From Pedobacter nutrimenti (GTDB taxonomy: Bacteria > Bacteroidota > Bacteroidia > Sphingobacteriales > Sphingobacteriaceae): DNA of 64,000 nucleotides. Location of the stretch: assembly GCF_003208655.1 (NCBI RefSeq), contig NZ_QKLU01000001.1:558001-622000 (forward strand), in the 5' to 3' direction. Within the stretch, counting starts at the first letter, position 1, and every line of letters starts with the position of its first letter. Below the pieces are notes generated by a model. The model made no database searches. It saw nothing but the letters and a program-made list of their open reading frames with translations, and was not told the origin of the DNA. This document shows positions 8,882-17,414 of the stretch, in pieces. The translations under genes and the position numbers were made by a program.

Positions 8882-9847
8882 TTAATGCACTGCAGGGTTC
8901 ATAATTTGTATCGCCTGTCTCAGATATTTGTAATCTGGGGTATTGGCGTATTCATACTCCATATGATATGTTCCTGCCCCACCCTTTCTTCCTTGAGTGG
9001 GCTGCCAGTAAGCCATTCCAATTAAAGAAGGTATTGTTCCATAAATGGCATCCTGATAACTGGATCCACCTGTTTTCCATCCCGCCTCAAAATCCTCCGT
9101 AACAATAAACTTTTCCGGAGGGCACCAACTGGCAATGGCATTGTATCGGCTTTGTAAACCGGCTGCATTGGTTGTATAGTAAGCCTGTGCAATAGCATAA
9201 TCTAGCAGTGGTCCGGCGGCGGCTTCCAGATAATTGACTTCGCCATCCACAATTAATAGTTTTCCTGTCCCAGCCTTGGGCCCCATAAAAGCAGAAAGCT
9301 CTTTGAGCAGAAGTGTCATGTTGCTTTTTACTTTAAAAAAAGTCCAGCTGCCCCCACCAACGTTCGGTTCATAATCGATATCAAAACCGTCTATGTTGTT
9401 TTTTGTAAGGGTGTCTGCAAGGGCTTTGGCAAGTAGTTTAATCCCATTTGGGCTCTTTTCAAATGGAGCAATGAGTTCGTCATCTGCAAATTTTACGTAA
9501 ACAACCTTTATCCCCCTGTCTGTCTGTGCAGATCTCATCGCAGCCATTTGAGGGGATCCTGCTGTCGGTATGCCCCCCCATAAGCTCACAATATCAAGGC
9601 TGTCCGGCACACCTTCCCATCTTTTTTGAAGAGATGCAAATTTGCCGTCACCACCTGATCCACCTAGCCAGCCAAAGGCAATCTGATGTTTGGTCTTTTT
9701 ATAAGCCCGCAGATTGGCCAGATATTCTGGTGTAGAAACAAATGGTTTTTGTAGTTCAAGGGGTACTGGCATATTCTGTTTTTTACAGGAAAAGCTCATC
9801 ATCAGTACAAATGATGGGAATATATAATTGAAAAATAATCTTTTCAT
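8882..9847 (-). CDS. GH18 glycoside hydrolase, endo-beta-N-acetylglucosaminidase-like lipoprotein
   Basis: The ATG at 9847 gives 321 residues, a clear lipoprotein signal (Cys21) and no overlap with the SusD gene. A longer frame lacks a signal. The GH18 catalytic motif NIDGFDIDYE is at 151-160, with E160 as the acid. The size, single TIM barrel and absence of chitin-binding modules fit the EndoF/EndoH-like branch better than multidomain chitinases. The neighbouring DUF1735 proteins also accompany GH18 in N-glycan loci of Bacteroides. A chitooligosaccharide substrate remains possible. Confidence 0.75.
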   Translation of the reverse strand: MKRLFFNYIFPSFVLMMSFSCKKQNMPVPLELQKPFVSTPEYLANLRAYKKTKHQIAFGWLGGSGGDGKFASLQKRWEGVPDSLDIVSLWGGIPTAGSPQMAAMRSAQTDRGIKVVYVKFADDELIAPFEKSPNGIKLLAKALADTLTKNNIDGFDIDYEPNVGGGSWTFFKVKSNMTLLLKELSAFMGPKAGTGKLLIVDGEVNYLEAAAGPLLDYAIAQAYYTTNAAGLQSRYNAIASWCPPEKFIVTEDFEAGWKTGGSSYQDAIYGTIPSLIGMAYWQPTQGRKGGAGTYHMEYEYANTPDYKYLRQAIQIMNPAVH

Positions 9848-9881
9848 ATTTCTGGTTCTAAAATGTTCAAATGAATAATGG

Positions 9882-11528
9882 TTACGGTTTTTTGTCCCAC
9901 CATAATTTAGTACCTCCATTGTCAGGTCCGCCAAGCAAAGTCAATCCCTGCATCAAAGCGGCATTATTGTTCAGGTATTCATTCTGGGGAAAAGGACTGC
10001 GGCGAATTTGTATTTGTGTATCAATGGCTCCGTTACTATAATTATTTGCCACTGGAAAAACCTTCGGGTATCTGGTGCGCCTGAATTCCGACCAGGCTTC
10101 CTGCCCGTCCGGATAGAGTGCAATCCACTTTTGTGTAATAATCCGCTCAAGCTTACGTTCAAAATTATCTGATTCATTCCACTTTATAGTGATGGTACTC
10201 AGATTAGGGTTCCCTGTCGCTATACTATTTCCGTTATTCAAGGGATCGGTATAGGGTGCTGGCTTACTCAGTCCATCATTAATGTAGCTATTTGCGTCGC
10301 CTGCGCTCGCATTAGAGGCGCCCATAGGCTGGCTGAATGCTGTTCTGATACCAGTTTCATAAAGATTTTGTGCCGTTCCATTCATGCTCCAGCCCCTTAT
10401 TGCCCCTTCGGCCCGTAGAAAATAAGCTTCCGCTGCAACCATCCATTGAACAGGTGTAGATAAGGTGACGTTCAAGGTCGAAAAAGGGTCATAAGCATGA
10501 CCACTAAATTTACTGCCGTTCCGGATGCCGTGATAATCTGGAGTTGATCCGGCAGGTAAGGAGACTTTATTAAACAAAAGCCCTATCCTTGGATCATTGT
10601 ACCCTTTTAAAAAGGATTCCATGTTCGCCCCCATTCTGGTGTCATTGTAAGGATAGGTAATGGTATAGAGCGGGTTCACATTGGAAGTGCCATCCACTTT
10701 AAGCAAGGCGTTGTCTCCATTGACCAGCATAACCCCGGCAGAAACGGCTTGTTCTGCTGCCTGCTGGGCTTTGGATGAATTGACATACGCAATTCGCATG
10801 GCGAGCCTTAATTTCAGGGTATTCGCGTATTTGAGCCACAGCACAAAATCACCCCCGTAGATCAGGTCAAATTTAGCAAGCGGTTTGGCTCCCGGATTTT
10901 TTTGCACAAAATCGGTAAGCGTGGCTATAGCTTCATCTAAATCCTTAAAAAAGGAATTGTAAATGGCTTCCTGCGAATCATAAGGAATATTGGTGCCGCC
11001 AGCGACGAATTTTAAATAAGGTAAAGGGCCGTATATATCTGTTACGCGGTGCATGGCTGTCACTTTTAAAATCTGGGCAAGGGCAAATGTACTGGGCGAG
11101 GAAAGTTCAGATTTTTGTCTGATAAAATACCAGGGGGCCATTTCGTTTTTAAATGCGTTGGCAAAGGCTGCTCCGTACCATGCGGGAATCATGGAGTAGG
11201 TGCTGTTGTTCACCCCGTTATTTCCATAGGCATCTGAGGTGCCCTGATGTCCGGAGTAAATGTCGCCCATGAGACTGTACATCAGTTGATAAGAATTGAC
11301 ATCTGCATTGTCCAGGTTATTGAGTACCGGCATGACTTTGGTTTCCATTTGGGTAATGAACCCCCCAAGTCCAAGGTTGTCGTATTTTAATTGTTCCTCT
11401 GTAGCATTGTTCGGGTTCCTGTTGTCCTCCATAAAATTTTTTGTGCAGGAATTCCCGGCGATAAGAACAGCAGCTGACAAAAGTAGTATGCAAATGTTTT
11501 TTTTATAATAGAATTTATTGTGGTTCAT
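9882..11528 (-). CDS. SusD/RagB-like surface glycan-binding lipoprotein (SusD-like 2 type)
   Basis: This 548-residue lipoprotein has a signal ending IAGNSC. The NFMEDNRNPNNATEEQL start and the helical TPR-rich body resemble the SusD_2 family (PF12771). The C-terminal region QKWIALYPDGQEAWSEFRRTRYP is typical. SusD proteins form the lid of the SusC channel and bind the imported glycan. The gene begins 10 bases after the SusC gene. With the GH18 gene starting at 9847, the spacing is 34 bases. Confidence 0.88.
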   Translation of the reverse strand: MNHNKFYYKKNICILLLSAAVLIAGNSCTKNFMEDNRNPNNATEEQLKYDNLGLGGFITQMETKVMPVLNNLDNADVNSYQLMYSLMGDIYSGHQGTSDAYGNNGVNNSTYSMIPAWYGAAFANAFKNEMAPWYFIRQKSELSSPSTFALAQILKVTAMHRVTDIYGPLPYLKFVAGGTNIPYDSQEAIYNSFFKDLDEAIATLTDFVQKNPGAKPLAKFDLIYGGDFVLWLKYANTLKLRLAMRIAYVNSSKAQQAAEQAVSAGVMLVNGDNALLKVDGTSNVNPLYTITYPYNDTRMGANMESFLKGYNDPRIGLLFNKVSLPAGSTPDYHGIRNGSKFSGHAYDPFSTLNVTLSTPVQWMVAAEAYFLRAEGAIRGWSMNGTAQNLYETGIRTAFSQPMGASNASAGDANSYINDGLSKPAPYTDPLNNGNSIATGNPNLSTITIKWNESDNFERKLERIITQKWIALYPDGQEAWSEFRRTRYPKVFPVANNYSNGAIDTQIQIRRSPFPQNEYLNNNAALMQGLTLLGGPDNGGTKLWWDKKP

Positions 11529-11538
11529 AATCTTTGTT

Positions 11539-14500
11539 TTACAGGTTAACTTTTACACTAAAACCAAAACTCCTAAGGCTTGGCAGCATGAAATAATCTA
11601 TGCCCTGGAAATAAGTTCCGGTCGAAGCGGTACTTTCGGGATCGAAAGGAGCTTTGTTATAGAACATGAATAAATTCCGGCCAATTACAGAAACTGTGAT
11701 ATCCTGAACCTTATTGTTAAAGAATTTTGCCGGAAAGGTATAACCAAGAGAGGCCTCTCTTAGCCTTGCATTTGTGGCACTGTAAACATACTGGGACAAA
11801 ACACCTGTTCCCAACCCAACAGTCTGATAATATTTCTGGGCATCGACCTTATTTCCATTTACAATGACCCCTCCGTTATCCCTGGCCTGGGCACTGGTGG
11901 CAGAAGTTCCGTAACCGTCCATTAAAGCCTGGGTAGCAGAAACACCAACTCCCCCAATGCGGCCATCAACCAGAAAGCTGAGGTTAAAATTCTTATAAGA
12001 AAAATTGTTTCTGAAACCAATCATGTACCTTGGATTGGAATTGCCTGCTTTAATCAGATTGTTATTGTCAATAGTCAGTGCGCCTGTAGCGGCATCTACC
12101 AAAATATAACCGTGTTCATCGACGGCAAGCTTGTTCACATAAATGTCTCCAAATGACCCTCCCTTATCTATATAGGATTTATAAGAATCGATACCGCCTT
12201 TGTCAAAATGATTGGTGTTTAACGGGGATCCATCTACAGGATTGATTTTGTTTTCCACCAGTTCCACGATTTTATTCCGGTTTAAGGTAAAGGTTGCTGT
12301 TGAATTCCATTTAACAGGCCCGATAGCTCCATCGTAACCAAGAGCAGCCTCTATACCTTTGTTGTTTACTTTACCCGCATTGACCGAAAAGGTTTCAAAA
12401 CCACTTCCTTCAGGGGCTTTGTAGGTGAACAACTGGTTAAAGGTGTTCGAATAATAAAGGGTAACGTCCAGGTTTAATTTGTTTTGGAGAAATTTTGCAT
12501 TCAATCCCAGTTCGGTTGCTTTTGTACGCTCCGGTTTAAGATCGGTTAGTGGCATAGTGGTATTCAAATTGATTCCGGATGGGCTGACCGGATAAGAGGA
12601 AATGGAAAGGAATCTTGGAATCGTATTGCCCACCTCGCTATAGGATCCCCTTATTTTTAAAAATGAGATGATGTTCTTTGGCAAATTGATCATGTCACTT
12701 ACAATTGCCGAAATGCCCGCCGATGGATAAAAGAAAGACAGTTTACTGGTATTTGCCAAAGCAGAAGACCATTCATTTCTGGCCGTTAAATCCAAAAACA
12801 ACTTCCCTTTATAACCCAGTTGTGTACTCCCGTAAATGGCCTGGCTCTGGTCATAGTAGCCATCCTGCAAAGCAGGAACGGGTTTGGTGTTGTTCAGGTT
12901 AAACAGGTTCGGCACGGTACTAAGGGGAGCCCCGTTACCATCAAGCGCATTGCCGGTCAGGTCATATCGGGTATTGGTCAGACTGGCGCCAGCTATTGCG
13001 GTAATATTGACATCGTTAAACGTTTTAGTAAGTGTTGCAAGAAAATCAGCATAAGTTTGCTTTGTTTTCTCATTCGAATTCAGATAGGACCCGTTTTCTG
13101 AATTGGCGGCCAGTAATGGTAAGGTAGAAGCATAATTTTTGATTTCATTTAAATTTGCGGTGTTATCTACCCTTACCCTCGCTGCAACATCCAGCCATGG
13201 CATAATTTTATACTTTAAAGCAGCTCCAAGCATATAGCGGTCCTTATCGTTGGTGTTAAAATCGCGGTTTGTCGTCCAGTAGGGATTCTGCATAGCAACA
13301 CCAAGGTCTCCATATGGCCAGAACTGTGTTTTAAAATTGCGGCTTGCATTGAAACGTTCATACACCTTGTACTTTTCAATATCGTCTCCTCTTGGAAAAA
13401 GATAAAGAGGCACAATTGGATTAAAATACTGTCCCTGCGATAACATATTCTGGTTTTTCATCTTGATGTACATCAGGTTCAGGTCCAGGCTAAGTTTATC
13501 ATCCAGGTAAGTAGAGGTATTGTGTAAGGTCAAATTGTACCGGTCGAAAGTATTGTTTGGAACAATTCCTTTGGCATTGACGGCTGCCGCAGAGAAATAC
13601 GTCTGGTTTTTTTCAGTTCCCGTAGAGAGACTGATGCTGTTGCTGACATTTGTTCCGGTTTGGAAAAAATCGGCCGGGTTAAATTTACCTGTTTCAGCCA
13701 GTTTAGCACCCCAGCTGTCAAATGTCCCGGGATTTGAAGTACCGTAAGTATTTTGAAATTGCGGCATTACAAATGGCCGGTAAAAATTTGTACTATTAGA
13801 AAAACCAACATGAGTACGGTCACTCGCGCCTTTTTTTGTAGTAACCAGTATGACACCATTAGCCGCCTGACTTCCATAAAGTGCGGCTGAAGCTGCTCCG
13901 GTCAGAACAGACACACTTACAATATCCTCCGGATTGATACTTGAAATACCGTCACCGCTATCCCCTCCTCCATAAACACCTTTTGGCGTGGTGCTGTTTT
14001 TTGAAAAAAGGTTCGGCAAAGGTATTCCGTCCAACACATATAGGGCATTATTGTTTCCCTGCACAGATTTATCACCCCGCATAACCACCCGTGTTGAACC
14101 TCCTATACCTGAAGCACTGCTGTTGATGGTGATCCCTGCCACTTTACCCGATAAACTGTTTATAAAACTTGCATCGGGAACCCGGGTAAGTTCTTCACTC
14201 TTTAATTCCTGCACATTGTAGGTCAGTGCTTTAGTGGATTTTTTTATACCAAGGGCAGTAACCACCACTTGTTCCAAAACATTTTTTTCCTCTTTAAGTA
14301 CAATATTCAACAGGCTCTGAGATCCTATAGTGATTGCCTGTTTTACATAACCGATAAAAGAGAAAACCAGAACATCTCCGGTACTGGCATCTATTACAAA
14401 CTGGCCATGTGTATCTGTTCCGGTAACCTTGCCTGTGCTTTTGTTCAGTATGGATACTCCTGGCATGCTCAATCCTGCGGTATCTTTAACAGTTCCCCTG

Positions 14501-14922
14501 ATTTGAACAAACCGGTCCGTTCCGGAAATTTGGGTGGTTAATTCTGCGGTGTTGTTTTTGGGTGAAACAACGATAAATTTACTCCTGATAATGAATTCCA
14601 GAGGCAGGTCTTTAAGGATTTCATTCATTGCTTCAGGCAATGATCTGTCCTTTATAGAGACATTCAATGGAGACAGGTTTTTTAACAGGTTCTTTTCATA
14701 AATAAAGTTGTAACCACTTTTTTTCTCAATCTGTTCAAAAACCGTTTCTATTTTTGCTTTTTTCATTTCCAGATTGATTTTCTGGGAATAACCTTTTGCT
14801 GCAGCCATCGTAATGGTAGCACAAAGTAAGAATAGTGTAATTCTCATAACGAGCCAGGTTTTTGATTGTTGGATTGCCCGAAAAAATTTTGGTAAATTTT
14901 TGTTGGTAGCATTTAATCGCAT
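11539..14922 (-). CDS. SusC/RagA TonB-dependent transporter with N-terminal STN domain
   Basis: This 1127-residue protein has a signal segment at about 26-45, an STN (secretin/TonB N-terminal) domain at about 50-125, a carboxypeptidase-D regulatory-like domain at about 143-220, a plug beginning VVTALGIKKSTKALTYNVQ, and a beta-barrel ending in FGFSVKVNL. The STN domain is the part that contacts FecR-type anti-sigma factors, and both a FecR and an ECF sigma gene lie just upstream. It is therefore probably both the importer and the substrate sensor of this PUL. Confidence 0.92.
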   Translation of the reverse strand: MRLNATNKNLPKFFRAIQQSKTWLVMRITLFLLCATITMAAAKGYSQKINLEMKKAKIETVFEQIEKKSGYNFIYEKNLLKNLSPLNVSIKDRSLPEAMNEILKDLPLEFIIRSKFIVVSPKNNTAELTTQISGTDRFVQIRGTVKDTAGLSMPGVSILNKSTGKVTGTDTHGQFVIDASTGDVLVFSFIGYVKQAITIGSQSLLNIVLKEEKNVLEQVVVTALGIKKSTKALTYNVQELKSEELTRVPDASFINSLSGKVAGITINSSASGIGGSTRVVMRGDKSVQGNNNALYVLDGIPLPNLFSKNSTTPKGVYGGGDSGDGISSINPEDIVSVSVLTGAASAALYGSQAANGVILVTTKKGASDRTHVGFSNSTNFYRPFVMPQFQNTYGTSNPGTFDSWGAKLAETGKFNPADFFQTGTNVSNSISLSTGTEKNQTYFSAAAVNAKGIVPNNTFDRYNLTLHNTSTYLDDKLSLDLNLMYIKMKNQNMLSQGQYFNPIVPLYLFPRGDDIEKYKVYERFNASRNFKTQFWPYGDLGVAMQNPYWTTNRDFNTNDKDRYMLGAALKYKIMPWLDVAARVRVDNTANLNEIKNYASTLPLLAANSENGSYLNSNEKTKQTYADFLATLTKTFNDVNITAIAGASLTNTRYDLTGNALDGNGAPLSTVPNLFNLNNTKPVPALQDGYYDQSQAIYGSTQLGYKGKLFLDLTARNEWSSALANTSKLSFFYPSAGISAIVSDMINLPKNIISFLKIRGSYSEVGNTIPRFLSISSYPVSPSGINLNTTMPLTDLKPERTKATELGLNAKFLQNKLNLDVTLYYSNTFNQLFTYKAPEGSGFETFSVNAGKVNNKGIEAALGYDGAIGPVKWNSTATFTLNRNKIVELVENKINPVDGSPLNTNHFDKGGIDSYKSYIDKGGSFGDIYVNKLAVDEHGYILVDAATGALTIDNNNLIKAGNSNPRYMIGFRNNFSYKNFNLSFLVDGRIGGVGVSATQALMDGYGTSATSAQARDNGGVIVNGNKVDAQKYYQTVGLGTGVLSQYVYSATNARLREASLGYTFPAKFFNNKVQDITVSVIGRNLFMFYNKAPFDPESTASTGTYFQGIDYFMLPSLRSFGFSVKVNL

Positions 14923-14990
14923 AAATTTGGTTAGTTAGGGTTAAAAAATATTCCTTCGCGGGAAATTACATTTGAGACCCGGTACTTATG

Positions 14991-15016
14991 ACCGGTTTGC
15001 CCGCCAGCAAACCGGT
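14991..15016. other. Hairpin between fecR-like and susC-like genes
   Basis: ACCGGTTTGC and GCAAACCGGT are perfect 10-base arms around a 6-base loop, in the 129-base gap between the anti-sigma gene and the transporter gene. A T-run follows only in the plus direction, where no gene ends. In the transcribed (minus) direction it has no T-run, so it is more likely an mRNA stability or processing element than a simple terminator. Confidence 0.5.
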
Positions 15017-15051
15017 TTTTAATACCAGGTCAGGTTAAACTGATGTTGTGT

Positions 15052-16215
15052 TTATTTCATAATTGTTATGGTTTTTCCTTCTGTTTTAAAATGAACCTTT
15101 TTGGTGAGTTCCAATAACCGGAGCAATTCGGATAAAGGAATGTTTTTTGGGAACCGGCCTACAAATTCGGCCTCTACTGGATCTGCATACACTACTTTTA
15201 TATCATACCATTTTTCAACCTGCTGCATCAGGGTTTGTAAACTGATGCTGCTATAACTGAAAAGGCCATTTTTCCATGCCAGGACTTCATTTACATCGAC
15301 TTTGTCCACTACACTGATTTGATGATTGTTTTTGAAGGTCTGTGCCTGCTGACCAGGGATTAATTTTTCACTGTGCTTTCCGGATTTCATGATGACCGAA
15401 CCTTCCAGTAAAGTAGCTTTAATGGCTGTTCCTTCCTGATAAGCATTAATGTTAAAATGCGTACCCAATACCTGTACTTCCGATTCATTACCAAGCCGGA
15501 CCTTAAAAGGTTTTGATACATCTTTACTGACTTCAAAATAAGCCTCCCCTATTAATTCCACCCTTCTTTCCTGGCCGGTAAATAAAGTTGGGTACTTTAA
15601 AGAAGATGCCGCATTTAACCACACCCTGGTCCCGTCTGGTAAATTAATCTGGTATTGTCCCCCGTTTGGTGTTTCAATACTGTTTGTACTCGGTTCGCCT
15701 TGGTCAGTTCCTTTGATATCGTAAACCAATTGACCATCTGTTGTTTTTCGGATAAGGATATTACCCTGCTGGGCCAGCAGGCCAGTTCCGGCAGCATCTA
15801 AAACAATTTTTTTACCATTTCCAAGGGTAAGTACGGCTTTGTTCCCTCCCGGCAAAATATGGCTTGCAGATGGTAATCCGGATACTGCTTTTTTATCTTT
15901 TTGCTGATAGAAATACCATGAGGCACCAAAAAGGACACAAAATAAAACTGCGGCATATTTAATCCAAAATGCATACAACGGATAAGCTTTTGATTGGGGT
16001 GCTTTAAATATATTAAAGAGTACCCTGTCCCGCAATTGAGTATCCAGTTTGGCCAAAGGGGATTGATCAGCATGGTAAACTTCTTCCATTAATTTCAGGA
16101 GCGGGTCATCAGATTTAAGATGCACAATATGCTGCATAAATTCTGTCCGCTCTTCGGGTGTGGCAGTCTTATCGAAATATTTGCCGAACAAATAATCTAA
16201 TCTGGAATCTGACAT
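15052..16215 (-). CDS. FecR-family anti-sigma factor
   Basis: A 387-residue single-pass inner-membrane protein. The cytoplasmic N-terminus is about 1-80 (DYLFGKYFDKTATPEERTEF), the transmembrane helix about 84-103, and the periplasmic FecR domain about 175-290 (TPNGGQYQINLPDGTRVWLN, GEAYFEVSKD). A C-terminal DUF4974-like domain (about 315-387) follows, with LQTLMQQVEKWYDIKVVY. It holds the ECF sigma factor until the STN domain of the loaded SusC signals. It is 77 bases downstream of the sigma gene. Confidence 0.93.
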   Translation of the reverse strand: MSDSRLDYLFGKYFDKTATPEERTEFMQHIVHLKSDDPLLKLMEEVYHADQSPLAKLDTQLRDRVLFNIFKAPQSKAYPLYAFWIKYAAVLFCVLFGASWYFYQQKDKKAVSGLPSASHILPGGNKAVLTLGNGKKIVLDAAGTGLLAQQGNILIRKTTDGQLVYDIKGTDQGEPSTNSIETPNGGQYQINLPDGTRVWLNAASSLKYPTLFTGQERRVELIGEAYFEVSKDVSKPFKVRLGNESEVQVLGTHFNINAYQEGTAIKATLLEGSVIMKSGKHSEKLIPGQQAQTFKNNHQISVVDKVDVNEVLAWKNGLFSYSSISLQTLMQQVEKWYDIKVVYADPVEAEFVGRFPKNIPLSELLRLLELTKKVHFKTEGKTITIMK

Positions 16216-16292
16216 TTGGTTAGTATTTAAAGACAGCTCAAAACTGCCTTTATACTAAAGACACGCAGAAGGCAAAAAGGTGGTAATCAAAA

Positions 16293-16898
16293 CTAAAAGT
16301 TTTTTAAAAAAATAAGTGGGCTCATCAAAATGAGCATAACCATTTCATCCATGTTATTTTTTACATATTCTTTTATCGTTTTAGTTGCAAGATAAATGTG
16401 CTTCTTTACCGTTTCTGGCGACAACTGTAATTCCTTTGCTATTTCCGTATATTTTAATCTTTCATGCCTGCTTAACCGGTAAATTTTTTGCTGTTGTTCT
16501 GGTAAATGATCAATAGCCTGTTCAATCAGTACACGGAAATTTTCATAGTGGTCTTCAACATCGGCCTGCGGGTCTGATCCTAATTCTTTTTCCCAGGCCT
16601 GAAAACGCAAGGTCTGACTGGCCAGCTGTCGTAAGTGATTTAAAGCTTTATTTTTACAAAGCACAAACAGGTAGGCACTAAAATTATTGATGCGGGTGAG
16701 TTCTTCTTTCTTTAACCATACTTTTATAAATACCTCCTGTACAATTTCCTCAGCAGATTCCATTGACTCAGTGAGTTTGTATACGTAACTGCCCAGTGAT
16801 TTATAATGGGCATCAAACAAAACGGTAAACGCACGTTTGTCTCCCTCACTGGTCCTTCGGAGCAGTTCACTTTCATTTGGAAGAGGTGCAATAGCCAT
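16293..16898 (-). CDS. ECF-family RNA polymerase sigma factor
   Basis: A 201-residue protein with sigma70 region 2 (about 25-95; AHYKSLGSYVYKLTESMESAEEIVQEVFIKVW) and region 4 (about 125-180; LPEQQQKIYRLSRHERLKYTEIAKELQLSPETVKKHI). It carries the hydrophobic tail common in Bacteroidetes PUL sigmas. It heads the operon sigma-FecR-SusC-SusD-GH18-lipoproteins. Its likely targets are that operon and perhaps its own gene. It is divergent from the SusC gene at 17415, with 516 bases between. Confidence 0.93.
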   Translation of the reverse strand: MAIAPLPNESELLRRTSEGDKRAFTVLFDAHYKSLGSYVYKLTESMESAEEIVQEVFIKVWLKKEELTRINNFSAYLFVLCKNKALNHLRQLASQTLRFQAWEKELGSDPQADVEDHYENFRVLIEQAIDHLPEQQQKIYRLSRHERLKYTEIAKELQLSPETVKKHIYLATKTIKEYVKNNMDEMVMLILMSPLIFLKNF

Positions 16899-17123
16899 TT
16901 GGTTAGGTGTAAATCAGCGACGTAAGATAAATATTAAATGATGGTTAAGAAAAAAATAATTTAAATGTTACCAGCTAAAATAACCAGGCTAAAACCGATT
17001 ATTTAATCGGTTAAATCTATTTTCCTGAAATACTTTCTGCCAATAGTTATTTAGCCCTATTCCTTTCTACTGGCTTAATTCCTTTAAGAAAAACCTTAAT
17101 AATCAAGGCGATTTAGAAGTTTT

Positions 17124-17131
17124 TATCTTTG
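17124..17131 (+). promoter_or_regulatory. -7 promoter element ahead of the orphan SusC gene
   Basis: TATCTTTG is an exact TAnnTTTG match 283 bases before the SusC start, implying a long 5' leader of about 275 bases. No clear TTG lies at the -33 distance. The remainder of the 516-base gap back to the sigma gene shows no other strong signal. Confidence 0.55.
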
Positions 17132-17206
17132 CAGTAAAATCACAGGACTGCGTTCTTCTTTGTTGTGGTTTCCAGTCTTAAGAAACATGCCTTTTTCTTC
17201 AAAAAA

Positions 17207-17220
17207 CGGAAACGATTCCG
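17207..17220. promoter_or_regulatory. Inverted repeat CGGAAACGATTCCG in the SusC leader
   Basis: Five-base arms CGGAA/TTCCG around ACGA, downstream of the predicted promoter. The form resembles a LacI-type or other dimeric regulator site, but it could instead be an RNA hairpin in the leader. Confidence 0.3.
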
Positions 17221-17265
17221 TAAATAAACTCGGAAAAAAGACGAATAGACGTCAAAAATCAAGTT

Positions 17266-17379
17266 ATGTTTGATAATGGGTCTAAGCAGCCCTGTTACTT
17301 TAACCAAGTATTTACTAAACCTGAACATGATGAAAACAAAGGACGGCCCCTAACCTTGCTTTGGCCTTCTTGGCAATAA
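17266..17379 (+). CDS. Possible 37-codon leader ORF upstream of SusC
   Basis: ATG at 17266 opens a frame of 37 codons ending TAA at 17377-17379, 35 bases before the SusC ATG. It begins MFDNGSKQPCYF and is rich in Pro/Lys. No clear ribosome binding site precedes it and no family is recognised. It may be chance. Confidence 0.15.
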   Translation: MFDNGSKQPCYFNQVFTKPEHDENKGRPLTLLWPSWQ

Positions 17380-17414
17380 GCATAAACAATTACTCAAAAT
17401 TTATCACAAAAATT

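Noticed and set aside
9848..9934. Longer start for the GH18 gene at 9934
   Set aside because: It would overlap the SusD gene by 53 bases and place 29 residues before an excellent lipoprotein signal. The ATG at 9847 is preferred.
17140..17328. 62-codon minus-strand frame in the SusC leader
   Set aside because: Basic, low-complexity product with no ribosome site. The region is better explained as the SusC 5' leader.
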